DNA from: Lichenicoccus sp965277665
Lineage (GTDB): Bacteria; Pseudomonadota; Alphaproteobacteria; Acetobacterales; Acetobacteraceae
Assembly (NCBI RefSeq): GCF_965277665.1
Contig: NZ_OZ255835.1
Span: 3,658,001-3,722,000, forward strand
Direction of reading: 5' to 3'
Length of the DNA: 64,000 nucleotides
Part shown: positions 1-8,308 of the stretch, one piece after another
Layout: every line of letters begins with the position of its first letter
Position numbering within the stretch: the stretch's first letter is position 1
Notes under the pieces: generated by a model
Told to the model about the DNA's origin: nothing
Seen by the model: only the letters and a program-made list of their open reading frames with translations
Databases searched by the model: none
Program-made: the position numbers and the translations under genes

Positions 1-433
1 GGATGCCGTCGAGCGCGATCGCCGTCACCGCATGCGAGCGGCCGGTCGCCTCGGCATCGGAGAGCAGCCACAGGGTCAGCGCCGGCGCCTCGTCGTGTGG
101 GTTCCTGCTGCCGGCCGGGACATCGAGGCGCGCGCAGGTCCAGTACACGCTGTCGCCGGCATCGCCCTGGTGGCGCACCGCAATGCCGAGGCCGGCGGCG
201 AGGCGGTCGATCCCGGTACGGCCGAACGCCAAGGCCACGCCGGCGACGCGGATGGTCCCGAGCGGCGGCATGTCGGCAGGTGCGGGATAGGGGTCGGGCA
301 ATTCCGCGCGCAGCATCTGCTGCATGAACGAGGGCAGCGTGGCGGCACTCGCCGGCGATGCGAGCGCCCCGAGCGACAGCACCAGCAGTGCGGCCCAGCC
401 GGGCGTTGCGGCATGGAGCAGGTTCAGCACCAC
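1..433 (-). CDS. Partial secreted protein of unknown family
   Basis: An open minus-strand frame runs from about 433 off the left edge of the window, so the C-terminus is missing. The proposed GTG start gives a hydrophobic N-terminus (LLHAATPGWAALLVLSLG) followed by an Ala-rich stretch ending in SPASA-A, a plausible signal peptide with cleavage near residue 30. The mature part reads like a real soluble protein (LPDPYPAPADMPPLGTIRVA, then GDSVYWTCARLDVPAG) and has natural amino-acid composition, unlike the competing frames. I do not recognise the family. The start is uncertain because the frame stays open further upstream. A periplasmic location is inferred from the signal peptide only. Confidence 0.5.
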   Translation of the reverse strand, partial: MVLNLLHAATPGWAALLVLSLGALASPASAATLPSFMQQMLRAELPDPYPAPADMPPLGTIRVAGVALAFGRTGIDRLAAGLGIAVRHQGDAGDSVYWTCARLDVPAGSRNPHDEAPALTLWLLSDAEATGRSHAVTAIALDGI

Positions 434-743
434 CGCTCCGGCCAGCGAGGCGGTGGCCGGAGCAACACAGCGCTCCGGCGTGCAAAATCTAGTGTTTAGC
501 CGATTCTGCACACAGGCTTGTGCACAGATCGCGCCATGGGATCCCGCCAGTTTCTGCTCCCTTCTGTTCACCCCGACATCCAGGTACTGGTGCAATGCAC
601 GCCCCCCGGGGGGTCCGGCGAGCCGCCCGGCATTGTGGTGCCGATAGGTGTCCTCGATCAAACGCCACACCTTGCCCGGCGACGGCAGAAGCAGCATGAC
701 CGAGGCACTCAACACCACCACCACTCCGGGGATCTGCAACGTG

Positions 744-1235
744 ATGCGGGCTGTTTCGATCGGCGTCGTCGGGCTCGTCCTGTCGATCACCTCGGCATCG
801 GCCCGGGATGCCAGGGACGAGATCGACTTCGTCACCAGAGCGTCCATCGGCAATCTCGTCGCGACGGCGGAGTCCCGCCTGGCGTTGGATCGGACCACCA
901 GTCCCGAGGTGAGAGCCTTCGCGAGCCAGCTGGTCCAGGCCCATGCGGCGGCGGAAGCGGCGCTGCAGGCTGCGGCAGCAGGCTCCGGGGCCGCGGTCTC
1001 GACGACGCCGGACGCGGATCATCAGGCGAGCATGACGGCCCTGCAAGGCAAGTCCGGCAGGGACTTCGACGAAGCCTACGTCGCCGATCAGGCTGAAATC
1101 CACTCCAACGCCCTGACCCTCTATGCCGACTACATGCTGCTCGGCGACAACGTCAAACTCGAGGCGCTGGCGATCAAGATGATCCCGATCACCCAGGCGC
1201 AGTTCAAGCGCGCCCAGGATCTCGCCAAAAACTGA
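744..1235 (+). CDS. DUF4142 family secreted protein
   Basis: A 163-residue protein with a short signal peptide (RAVSIGVVGLVLSITSASA) and a helical, Ala-rich body. The DUF4142 pattern is recognisable: DEIDFVTRASIGNLVATAES near the N-terminus, SPEVRAFASQLVQAHAAAEA in the middle, FDEAYVADQAEIHSNALTLY near residue 115 and a C-terminal helix. The family is periplasmic or secreted, resembles ferritin-like four-helix bundles and has no settled biochemical role. I chose ATG 744 because GGGGAT lies about ten bases upstream and the signal peptide begins there; a GTG three bases earlier is equally possible. It is a single gene with no close operon partner. Confidence 0.75.
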   Translation: MRAVSIGVVGLVLSITSASARDARDEIDFVTRASIGNLVATAESRLALDRTTSPEVRAFASQLVQAHAAAEAALQAAAAGSGAAVSTTPDADHQASMTALQGKSGRDFDEAYVADQAEIHSNALTLYADYMLLGDNVKLEALAIKMIPITQAQFKRAQDLAKN

Positions 1236-1514
1236 CACCCGCCGCGCCGGACAGACCCCCAGTGGCGCCGGACCGATTTTGACGAGGGTGAGCCACGCGA
1301 GCCAGAACACACCACTGCCGATGACAAGATAGAGGCAGGTGAACAGGAAGCCATAGACCCTCGACAGCGCAGAGTGCTGTTTTGTTTGAAAGACCAGTTC
1401 AGGCAGCCCTGCGCAAAGGCTGGCGATGCCGGGTCGCGTCTCAGTTTGAAGTTCAGCTCTGCCCGGGAGCCAACGGCAGCTATCAGGCGAGCGGACCTCC
1501 TGATATAAGACTTA
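1236..1514. other. Intergenic stretch without a recognisable gene
   Basis: About 280 bases between the DUF4142 gene and the GFA-family gene. No frame has convincing coding character. It probably holds the promoter of the downstream gene, but I cannot point to a clear -35/-10 pair. Confidence 0.5.
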
Positions 1515-1937
1515 ATGCTGAAACTTACCTGTCTCTGCGGTCAAGTCCGCATCGAAGTGGCAAAGCGGCCGGACTTCATCAACGAGTGCAATTGCACGCT
1601 ATGCAGCAAGTCTGGCGCTCGCTGGTCCTATTTCCACCCCTCCGAAGTCAGCATCGAGGGCGCGACCAGAGAATATAGCCGGGAAGACAAAGACGATCCG
1701 GCCGCAGAAATCAACTTCTGCGGCCGATGTGGTTCGACTACGCATTTCACGCTGACGCAGAGCGCCATATCGAGATTCGGCAATGTCCAGACGGGCGTTA
1801 ATATGTCGCTGGCAGATGAAAGCGATCTCGTCGGAATCGAGCTTCGTTACCCTGACGGACGGGCTTGGTCGGGCGGGGCCGACTTCGGCTATGTGCGCGA
1901 GCCCCGAGTCATTGGCCAAAGCGCGGCCTCGCAATGA
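1515..1937 (+). CDS. GFA/CENP-V family zinc-binding protein
   Basis: A 140-residue protein with the full cysteine pattern of the GFA (glutathione-dependent formaldehyde-activating, CENP-V) fold. It has Cys6 and Cys8 in CLCGQV, then Cys25, Cys27 and Cys30 in ECNCTLCSKSG, and Cys69 and Cys72 in NFCGRCGST. These residues bind structural and catalytic zinc in characterised relatives. Most family members are not true formaldehyde-glutathione enzymes, so the substrate is unknown. The length is normal for a single-domain GFA protein. It stands alone with no flanking formaldehyde-detoxification genes, so the context gives no functional support. Confidence 0.8.
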   Translation: MLKLTCLCGQVRIEVAKRPDFINECNCTLCSKSGARWSYFHPSEVSIEGATREYSREDKDDPAAEINFCGRCGSTTHFTLTQSAISRFGNVQTGVNMSLADESDLVGIELRYPDGRAWSGGADFGYVREPRVIGQSAASQ

Positions 1938-2397
1938 CTACTTACGAGGATTGCTGCTAAGGCGAGAGCCAAACTGAGACACGACCCGATGGCGACCTTG
2001 CGGGCATTTTGCGCGACGGCCTGGAAGACCTGATTGAGCAGCGTACAACGCTCCTTCCAAGTTCAGCGTGATCTAGCCGGCAGCCTCAGCTGTCGGTGCC
2101 GAGTGGACCGCGTGCTGCATCAGGTGGTCGAGCTCTACCAGCTGGGCCTGCCTCCCAAGGATCAGCTGTCGAACATCAGACAGAACGCCTGCCCGAGGAA
2201 CCTCATCCCGGCAGCCCAGCCCCGCACCGTGCGGTCCGAGACCTTGAGCGCTGTACCGGCCTGCAGATTGGCGAGCTTAAGATACGTCTCGGCGCGATCG
2301 CGTTCGGCTGGAAGACCGGCGGGTATCTGCGAGTGAACTCCCGGCCCGTGTCCATGCGCACGACCAAGCGACCGCGCTACCAAGGTCCCAAGGGACG
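1938..2397. other. Intergenic region, possibly decayed coding DNA
   Basis: Roughly 460 bases before the tRNA terminator. Short frames exist on both strands (for example one containing VDRVLHQVVELYQLGLPPKD around 2100-2160), but none has a ribosome-binding site, a full domain or consistent codon use. It may be the relic of a gene or of an element inserted near the tRNA. I could not identify the ancestor. Confidence 0.35.
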
Positions 2398-2420
2398 AAA
2401 AACCGCAGTTTCCTGCGGTC
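2398..2420 (-). terminator. Rho-independent terminator of tRNA-Pro
   Basis: On the minus strand the tRNA 3' end is followed by ACCGCAG, a GAAA tetraloop, CTGCGGT and then a run of five T. The seven-base-pair perfect stem, stable GNRA loop and U-tract make this a classical intrinsic terminator placed directly behind the tRNA. Confidence 0.85.
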
Positions 2421-2425
2421 TTTCA

Positions 2426-2502
2426 TGGTCGGAGTGAGAGGATTCGAACCTCCGGCCCCTGCGTCCCGAACACAGTGCTCTACCAGGCTGAGCTACACTC
2501 CG
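2426..2502 (-). tRNA. tRNA-Pro (anticodon CGG)
   Basis: A 77-nucleotide cloverleaf with an encoded 3' CCA. The acceptor arm pairs CGGAGTG with CACTCCG. The D arm contains AGCTCAGCCTGGTAGAGC. The anticodon arm pairs CTGTG with CGCAG (one G-T pair) around the loop TTCGGGA, giving anticodon CGG for the proline codon CCG. The T arm holds GGTTCGAATCC. CCG is expected to be a major proline codon in a genome of this GC content. Confidence 0.95.
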
Positions 2503-2560
2503 GCTGGAGCGCCCTATACAGGCGGCACTTCGGCGCTGCAAGACGCCACCGGGTCCGGCT

Positions 2561-3166
2561 CTACAGCCGGGACGCATCCGAGCCGCCGGCCGAGGCATCC
2601 CGGGGCATGAGGCCGGCCAGGCGCGTCAGCGCGGCGGCGACATCCGGCACCACCTCGAACAGCCGACGCGCCGAGGGATCGGCGAAGCCGTCCTCGATCG
2701 AAGCCTCGATGGCCGCGATCAGCGGCGTCGCCCAGCCTGCGATGTCGGCGATCAGGATCGGCTTGTCGTGCAGCCGCAGCTGTCTCCAGGTGATGATCTC
2801 GATGGTCTCGTCGAAGGTGCCGAGGCCGCCCGGCAGCACCAGGAAGGCGTCGGCCTGGGCGAACATGCCCTGCTTGCGGGTGTGCATGGAGTCCGTGACC
2901 GTGAGATCGGGAACGCGGTCGTGCATCACCTCGCGGGTCGACAGGAAATGCGGGATGATGCCGCTGACCGCGCCTCCGGCATCGATCGCCGCATCCGCCA
3001 GCGCGCCCATCAGGCCGACCCGGCCGCCGCCATAGATCAGCCTGATCCCGGCGCGTGCCAGGCCCGCACCGGTCTCGCGCGCGGCGTCCAGGTAGCCGGG
3101 CCGGCTGCCGAAGCGCGAGCCGCAGAACACCGCGACGCAGAGGGTTTGGGACGCGTTGGACGGCAT
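2561..3166 (-). CDS. LOG family phosphoribohydrolase (TIGR00730 Rossmann-fold protein)
   Basis: A 201-residue protein of the Lonely-Guy/lysine-decarboxylase-like family. It carries the diagnostic motif PGGLGTFDE at residues 112-120 and the upstream arginine in HTRKQGM (Arg97). Both belong to the nucleotide 5'-monophosphate phosphoribohydrolase active site, which releases the base from AMP or cytokinin ribotides. The N-terminal VAVFCGSRFG and YGGGRVGLMG are the usual nucleotide-binding loops. In bacteria without plant hosts the physiological substrate is uncertain. It is monocistronic and reads toward the tRNA, away from the Nudix gene. Confidence 0.85.
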   Translation of the reverse strand: MPSNASQTLCVAVFCGSRFGSRPGYLDAARETGAGLARAGIRLIYGGGRVGLMGALADAAIDAGGAVSGIIPHFLSTREVMHDRVPDLTVTDSMHTRKQGMFAQADAFLVLPGGLGTFDETIEIITWRQLRLHDKPILIADIAGWATPLIAAIEASIEDGFADPSARRLFEVVPDVAAALTRLAGLMPRDASAGGSDASRL

Positions 3167-3402
3167 CGTCGAGGCGGCTCCTGTCGGCTGCGGTTGGATC
3201 AGCTTTAGCAGGCCGACGAAAATTTGGTCGAATGCTGATCGACGGCCAGCCGCCCGCAGCGAGGCCTCGCGGCTGGCGCCGAGCGTGCGAAGCGTGCGGA
3301 CAAGTGCTGCGAATGTCGGCAGGGTGCATGGCAGTGCGTCATCCCCCTGGAATAGTGCGGCCCAGGGTGGCGCGAGCGGATGCGAGCGGAGCAGGATCGA
3401 GC

Positions 3403-3969
3403 ATGGGCTTCGAGATCGTCACCCTGTCCAGCCGGGTCGCCTACGAGAACCGCTGGCTGCGGCTGCGCGAGGACATCATCCGTCGGCGCGACGGGTCCGA
3501 AGGCCTGTATGGCGTGGTGGAGCGCAACGACTTCGTGGCGATCGCCGCTGTCGGCCTGGATGGGGACGAAGCCGGGGGCGAACCCTGGCTCGCCATGGTG
3601 CAGCAATATCGCTATCCGGTGCGACAGCGCCTGTGGGAGTTGCCGATGGGCATGTGGGAGGAGCGGCCGGACGCGACCCCGGAGATGATCGCCGCCGGCG
3701 AGCTGCGCGAGGAGACCGGGCTGGTGGCCGCCGCCATGCAGCATGCCGGGGTGCTGTTCCAGGCGGCCGGCTACTCGAACCAGAAGGGCCACGTGTTCCT
3801 GGCGACCGGGCTGGTCCAGGCGGCCACGGCGCGCGAGGTGACCGAGCAGGACATGATCACCCGGCGCATCCCGCTCACGGAAGTCGAGGCGATGATCCGC
3901 GACGGGCGTATCGCTTGCATGGTGTCGATCGCGGCGATTGGCCTGCTGCGGCTGAAGGGGATGCTGTGA
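3403..3969 (+). CDS. Nudix hydrolase, ADP-ribose pyrophosphatase-like
   Basis: A 188-residue Nudix protein. The region QYRYPVRQRLWELPMG is the substrate-approach signature typical of ADP-ribose pyrophosphatases, and the Nudix helix is AAGELREETGL at residues 97-107. The usual Arg at the start of the REUxEE core is replaced by Gly here (GELREETG), but the metal-binding glutamates are kept. It would hydrolyse a nucleoside diphosphate-X compound such as ADP-ribose. The start was chosen for GGAGCAGGA upstream of ATG. Its stop overlaps the GTG of the following oxygenase gene (GTGA), so the two are translationally coupled. Confidence 0.8.
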   Translation: MGFEIVTLSSRVAYENRWLRLREDIIRRRDGSEGLYGVVERNDFVAIAAVGLDGDEAGGEPWLAMVQQYRYPVRQRLWELPMGMWEERPDATPEMIAAGELREETGLVAAAMQHAGVLFQAAGYSNQKGHVFLATGLVQAATAREVTEQDMITRRIPLTEVEAMIRDGRIACMVSIAAIGLLRLKGML

Positions 3970-4901
3970 AAGAGCGGACCGAGGAGCGGGTGCCGACGCT
4001 CGACATGCGGCGGTTCGAGGATGACCGGCCGGCGTTCGTGGCCGAAGTCGGGGCGGCGTATCGCCGCTATGGCTTCTGCTGCTTCAGCCATCACGGCATC
4101 CCGCCGGCCCGCATCGATGCCGCCTACGATGATTTCCGCCGCTTCTTTGCGCTGCCGGATGCCGCCAAGCGCACCTATGCGCAGCCGCAGGCCGGGCGTG
4201 GCTATGTCGGCTGCAAGGTCGAGACCGCCAAGACCAGCACGGTGCCGGACCTCAAGGAGTTCTTCCATGTCGGCCGCGACGGCGCGCCGGCCGACGATGC
4301 GGTGCTGCGGCCAAACATCTGGCCGGCCGAGGTGCCCTCGTTCCGGGACAACGCGCTCGCCCTGTACTCGTCGATGCAGCAGGCCGGCGACCGGGTGCTC
4401 GCCGCCATCGCGATCGATCTCGACCTGCCCGGCGATTTCTTCGCGGGCGTGACCGACCACGGCAACTCGATCCTGCGCGCGCTGCACTACCCGCCCGTCG
4501 AGGCGCGCGACCTGCCGGCGGTGCGGGCCGAGGCGCACGAGGATATCAGCCTGATCACCCTGCTGGTCGGCGCCACCGCGTCCGGACTGGAGGTGCTGAC
4601 CCGGGAGGGACGCTGGCTGCCGATCGAGGCGGCGCCGGGCACCCTGGTGGTCAATGTGGGCGACATGCTGCAACGCCTGACCAACCGGGTGTATCCCTCG
4701 ACCACGCACCGGGTGGTCAACCCGACCGGTGCCGCCGCCGCCGTCAGCCGCTATTCGATGCCGTTCTTCCTGGCACCGAACATGGAATACGAGATCAGGA
4801 CGCTGCCCGGCTGCATCGGGCCGGACGGCGACCATTTTGCCGAGCCGATCACCGCGCAGGAGTACCTGATGCAGCGATTGCGCGAAATACGCCTGAACTA
4901 G
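3966..4901 (+). CDS. Isopenicillin N synthase-like 2-oxoglutarate/Fe(II) oxygenase
   Basis: A 311-residue member of the plant-type/IPNS dioxygenase family. Iron ligands are visible as His191 and Asp193 in EAHEDISL and His248 in STTHRVVNP. The 2-oxoglutarate-binding Arg-X-Ser is R262-Y-S264 in SRYSMPFFLAPN. The N-terminal DIOX_N region includes YGFCCFSHHGIP. Substrate cannot be told from sequence; bacterial relatives include ethylene-forming and flavonoid-type enzymes, but most are uncharacterised. The GTG start lies within the Nudix stop codon with GAAGGGG upstream, which supports a two-gene operon. Confidence 0.8.
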   Translation: MKERTEERVPTLDMRRFEDDRPAFVAEVGAAYRRYGFCCFSHHGIPPARIDAAYDDFRRFFALPDAAKRTYAQPQAGRGYVGCKVETAKTSTVPDLKEFFHVGRDGAPADDAVLRPNIWPAEVPSFRDNALALYSSMQQAGDRVLAAIAIDLDLPGDFFAGVTDHGNSILRALHYPPVEARDLPAVRAEAHEDISLITLLVGATASGLEVLTREGRWLPIEAAPGTLVVNVGDMLQRLTNRVYPSTTHRVVNPTGAAAAVSRYSMPFFLAPNMEYEIRTLPGCIGPDGDHFAEPITAQEYLMQRLREIRLN

Positions 4902-4928
4902 CTGCTACCTCAGCCAGGAAACTTGCCG

Positions 4929-6335
4929 ATGGACATGAACGTGCAAGGCACCGACCGGTACGACTTCGTGGTGATCGGCAGCGGGCCGGCCGGGCGGCGG
5001 GCGGCGGTGCAGGCGGCCAAGCTCGGCCGCTCGGTGCTGGTGGTGGAAAAGGAGAAGCGGGTCGGCGGCGTCTGCGTGCATACCGGCACCATCCCGTCCA
5101 AGACGCTGCGCGAGACGGTGCTGAACCTGACCGGCTTTCGCGAGCGCGGCTTCTACGGCAGCGCGTTCCGGGCGCGCGGCGCCATCGGCGCCGCCGACCT
5201 GACCGAGCGCCTCGGCAAGACACTGGGGTTCGAGGTGGACGGGCTCGAGCACCAGTTCAACCGCAACGGCGTCAAGATCCTGCACGGCGCCGGGCGCTTC
5301 GTCGGCCCGCATACCGTCGAGATCGCGATGAGCGCCGGCGAGACCCGGCAGGTGACGGCGGACAAGGTACTGATCGCCGTGGGCACGCAGCCGCGCCGGC
5401 CGGACGGGGTGCCGTTCGACGGGCGCCAGGTGCTCGACAGCGACGAGATCATCAATCTCGACCATGTACCGCGCAGCCTCACGGTGATCGGCGCCGGCGT
5501 GATCGGCGTCGAGTATGCCACCATCTTCAGTGCGCTCGACGTCAAGGTGACGCTGGTCGAGAGCCGCGACACCTTCCTCGACTTCATCGACCGCGAGATC
5601 ATCGACGAGCTCACCCACGAGCTGCGCGACCGCGGCGTGGCGCTCCGCACCGGTTCCAAGGTCGACCAGATCGCAATCGAGAACGGCAAGGTGGTGGTGC
5701 GCCTGGATGGCGGCCGCGTGGTCCGCTCGGAGATGCTGATGTATGCGGCCGGGCGGCAGGTGACGGTGGACGGGCTCGGGCTTGAGGTGCTCGGCATCAA
5801 GGTGGACAATCGCGGCCGCATCGCCGTCGATCCGGACACGCTGCAGACCGAGGTGTCGCACATCTATGCCGCGGGCGACGCGATCGGCTTTCCCAGCCTT
5901 GCCTCGACCTCGCTGGAGCAGGGCCGCATCGCCGCCTGCCACGCCTTCGAGCAGCGCATGCCGCCGGCGCCGAAATTCTTCCCGTACGGGATCTATGCGG
6001 TGCCGGAGATCTCCACCATCGGCATGACCGAGGAGGAGGTGCGCGAAAAGCGTATCCCGTACGAATGCGGCATTGCGCGGCTGCGCGAGACCTCGCGCGG
6101 GCATATCATGGGGCTGCGCGGCGGCATGATGAAGATGATCTTCGCGACCGACGACCGGCGCCTGCTGGGCGTGCACATCATCGGCGAGGGCGCCACCGAG
6201 CTGGTGCATATCGGCCAGGCGGTGCTCAACCTGCACGGCACCATCGACTATTTCATCGAGAACACCTTCAACTATCCGACCCTTGCGGAGGCATACAAGA
6301 TCGCCGCCCTCGATGCCTTCAACCGCATGGTCTGA
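4929..6335 (+). CDS. sthA: Soluble pyridine nucleotide transhydrogenase (Si-specific)
   Basis: A 468-residue flavoprotein of the pyridine nucleotide-disulfide reductase superfamily. It has the FAD-binding VIGSGPAGRRAA, an NAD(P)-binding VIGAGVIGVEYA and a C-terminal dimerisation domain. The redox-active disulfide is incomplete: the stretch GGVCVHTGTIPSKTLRE has Thr where lipoamide dehydrogenase has the second Cys. That loss is the hallmark of SthA/UdhA, which exchanges hydride between NADPH and NAD+ in the cytoplasm. A TTG six bases upstream is an alternative start; AGGAA sits about nine bases before the ATG. Confidence 0.9.
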   Translation: MDMNVQGTDRYDFVVIGSGPAGRRAAVQAAKLGRSVLVVEKEKRVGGVCVHTGTIPSKTLRETVLNLTGFRERGFYGSAFRARGAIGAADLTERLGKTLGFEVDGLEHQFNRNGVKILHGAGRFVGPHTVEIAMSAGETRQVTADKVLIAVGTQPRRPDGVPFDGRQVLDSDEIINLDHVPRSLTVIGAGVIGVEYATIFSALDVKVTLVESRDTFLDFIDREIIDELTHELRDRGVALRTGSKVDQIAIENGKVVVRLDGGRVVRSEMLMYAAGRQVTVDGLGLEVLGIKVDNRGRIAVDPDTLQTEVSHIYAAGDAIGFPSLASTSLEQGRIAACHAFEQRMPPAPKFFPYGIYAVPEISTIGMTEEEVREKRIPYECGIARLRETSRGHIMGLRGGMMKMIFATDDRRLLGVHIIGEGATELVHIGQAVLNLHGTIDYFIENTFNYPTLAEAYKIAALDAFNRMV

Positions 6336-6363
6336 CGGCGCCTGCCCGCCCCCCGCCGCGCAC

Positions 6364-7509
6364 GTGACTGATCCCCGGCCTGCCGAATTCGCGCTGCTGC
6401 AGGATGGGACGCACGCGACCATGCGGCTGTCGGGCGAATGGGTCGGCCAGTCAGGACAGACGCCGCACCTTGCCGAGCGCGTGCTTTTGGAACCCACCGG
6501 CGGCCTCGGCAGCCCCGACCTCAGGAGTATCGGCTTCGACACCAGCGGGCTGGGGCGCTGGGATAGCGGGCTGATCGCCTTCCTGTGGCAGTTGCGCCGG
6601 CGCGCCTCGGAGCGGCGCATCGCGTTCGACGAGCGCGGCCTGCCCGAGCCCAGCCGGCGGCTGCTGGCTCTGCTCGACGATGCGCCGCCCCCGCCGCTGC
6701 CGGCCCAGCGCCGGTCGCCGCTGCTGGGCCGCCTCGGGGCCGCTTCGATCGGCGCCCTGACCGGGACCGGCGAGCTCAGCTCCCTGCTCGGCAGCACGAC
6801 GCTGCGCGCCGGCGCGGCGAGCCTGGGCCGCGCCAAGATGCGGACCCACGACCTGCTCGACAATCTCTACGACGCCGGTCCGGCGGCGCTGCTCATCATC
6901 ACCGTGGTCAACGTCCTGGTCGGCGCCATCCTCGCTTTTGTCGGCGTGGTGCAGTTGCGCCGGCTCGCGGCCGACAGCTTCGTCGCCAACCTGGTCGGGC
7001 TTGCCCTGGTGCGCGAGATGGTGCCGGTGATGACCGCGATCATCATGGCCGGGCGCACCGGCGGCGCGTATGCCGCCCGCATCGCCACCATGCAGGGCAA
7101 CGAGGAGATCGACGCGCTTGCCGCCACCGGCATTCCGGTCGGCGACTACATCGTGCTGCCGGCGGTGCTGTCGCTGACCGCGATGATGCCGGTGCTCTAT
7201 CTCTATGGCTGCATGGTCGGGATCGCCGGCGGCTTCGTGGTGGCGATCTCGATGCTGGACATCACCCCGCTCGCCTACCTGCAGCAGACGCGGGCCGCGC
7301 TGCCGGTCGGCGAGTTCGTGTTCGGTTTCGCGAAAAGCATCGCCTTCGGCCTGATGATCGCGGTGACGAGCTGCCGGATCGGCATGCAGGCAGGGCGCAG
7401 CGCCGCCGATGTCGGCAGTGCCGCGACCTCGGCGGTGGTGGTCGGCATCGTCGGCACCATCGCGCTCGATGCGGTGTTCGCGGTGGTGGCCAATGCCGTC
7501 GGACACTGA
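6364..7509 (+). CDS. MlaE-family ABC permease with N-terminal STAS-like domain
   Basis: A 381-residue protein. The first ~110 residues form a STAS/MlaB-like domain, including IGFDTSGLGRWDSGLIAFL. The rest is the MlaE permease fold with several membrane segments and the conserved stretches LALVREMVPVMTAIIMAGRTG and ARIATMQGNEEIDAL. It would form the inner-membrane channel of a phospholipid or hydrophobic-compound transporter. The GTG start follows the sthA stop by 28 bases. The next gene, its ATPase, starts 17 bases before this stop, a typical coupled operon. Fusion of the STAS domain to the permease replaces a separate MlaB. Confidence 0.88.
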   Translation: MTDPRPAEFALLQDGTHATMRLSGEWVGQSGQTPHLAERVLLEPTGGLGSPDLRSIGFDTSGLGRWDSGLIAFLWQLRRRASERRIAFDERGLPEPSRRLLALLDDAPPPPLPAQRRSPLLGRLGAASIGALTGTGELSSLLGSTTLRAGAASLGRAKMRTHDLLDNLYDAGPAALLIITVVNVLVGAILAFVGVVQLRRLAADSFVANLVGLALVREMVPVMTAIIMAGRTGGAYAARIATMQGNEEIDALAATGIPVGDYIVLPAVLSLTAMMPVLYLYGCMVGIAGGFVVAISMLDITPLAYLQQTRAALPVGEFVFGFAKSIAFGLMIAVTSCRIGMQAGRSAADVGSAATSAVVVGIVGTIALDAVFAVVANAVGH

Positions 7510-8284
7510 CGCCCCGGCTGACCCGGGCGACGCGATCCTGCAGGTGCAGGGCCTCGAACTCGCCTATGGCGCCCGCGTGATCCAGCGCGATCTCGATTTC
7601 AGCGTGCGGCGCGGCAGCATCTTTGCGGTGATGGGCGGCAGCGGCTGCGGCAAGAGCACGGTGCTGAAATCGCTCGTCGGGCTGCTGCGTCCGTCGGCCG
7701 GGCGGGTGCTGGTGGGCGGCGAGGATTACTGGAACAGCGACGCGGCGCGGCGCGAGGCGATCGGCCGCCGCTTCGGCGTGCTGTTTCAGAACGGCGCGCT
7801 CTGGAGCTCGCTGTCGGTGGCCGAGAACGTGGCACTGCCGCTGCGCATGTTCACCCGTCTGGACAATGCCGCCATCGAGAGCCTGGTCCGGCTGAAGCTG
7901 GCGCTGGTCGGCATGGAACACGCGGCGGCACTGTCACCATCGGAGCTGAGCGGCGGCATGCGCAAGCGCGCCGGGCTCGCGCGTGCACTGGCACTCGATC
8001 CGGAGATCCTGTTCTTCGACGAGCCCTCCGCCGGCCTCGATCCGGTCACCTCGCGCCGTCTCGACGACCTGATCCTGCAGCTCCGGGACGGCTTCGGGCA
8101 GACCATCGTGCTGGTCAGCCACGAGCTGCCGAGCCTGTTCTCGATCGCCGATGACGGCGTGTTCCTCGATGCCGCAACGCGCACGGCGATCGCGCATGGG
8201 GCGCCGGCGGCGTTGCGCGACAGCAGTACGAACCCGCAGGTGCAGGCCTTCATGCGCCGCGAACGGGTCGGCCAGGAGGGATAG
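7493..8284 (+). CDS. MlaF-like ABC transporter ATPase
   Basis: A 263-residue ATP-binding subunit. Walker A is MGGSGCGKST, the signature is LSGGMRKRAGLARALALDP, and Walker B is EILFFDEPSAGLDP followed by the switch histidine in LVSHEL. The SGGMRKR form of the signature is characteristic of the Mla/Mkl/Ttg2 group. It powers the permease encoded upstream for trafficking of lipids between the membranes. The ATG chosen overlaps the permease stop; an upstream start in the same frame would run far into the permease gene and is unlikely. Confidence 0.9.
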   Translation: MPSDTDAPADPGDAILQVQGLELAYGARVIQRDLDFSVRRGSIFAVMGGSGCGKSTVLKSLVGLLRPSAGRVLVGGEDYWNSDAARREAIGRRFGVLFQNGALWSSLSVAENVALPLRMFTRLDNAAIESLVRLKLALVGMEHAAALSPSELSGGMRKRAGLARALALDPEILFFDEPSAGLDPVTSRRLDDLILQLRDGFGQTIVLVSHELPSLFSIADDGVFLDAATRTAIAHGAPAALRDSSTNPQVQAFMRRERVGQEG

Positions 8285-8308
8285 GCCTCGGATGACGGGA
8301 GCAGCGAC

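Noticed and set aside
3156..3965. Upstream extension of the oxygenase frame over the Nudix gene
   Set aside because: The GTG at 3966 gives a normal-length oxygenase and couples to the Nudix stop. The upstream part is a frame shadow.
4905..6863. A 652-residue minus-strand frame over sthA and the permease gene
   Set aside because: His/Asp/Arg-rich complement of clear coding sequence.
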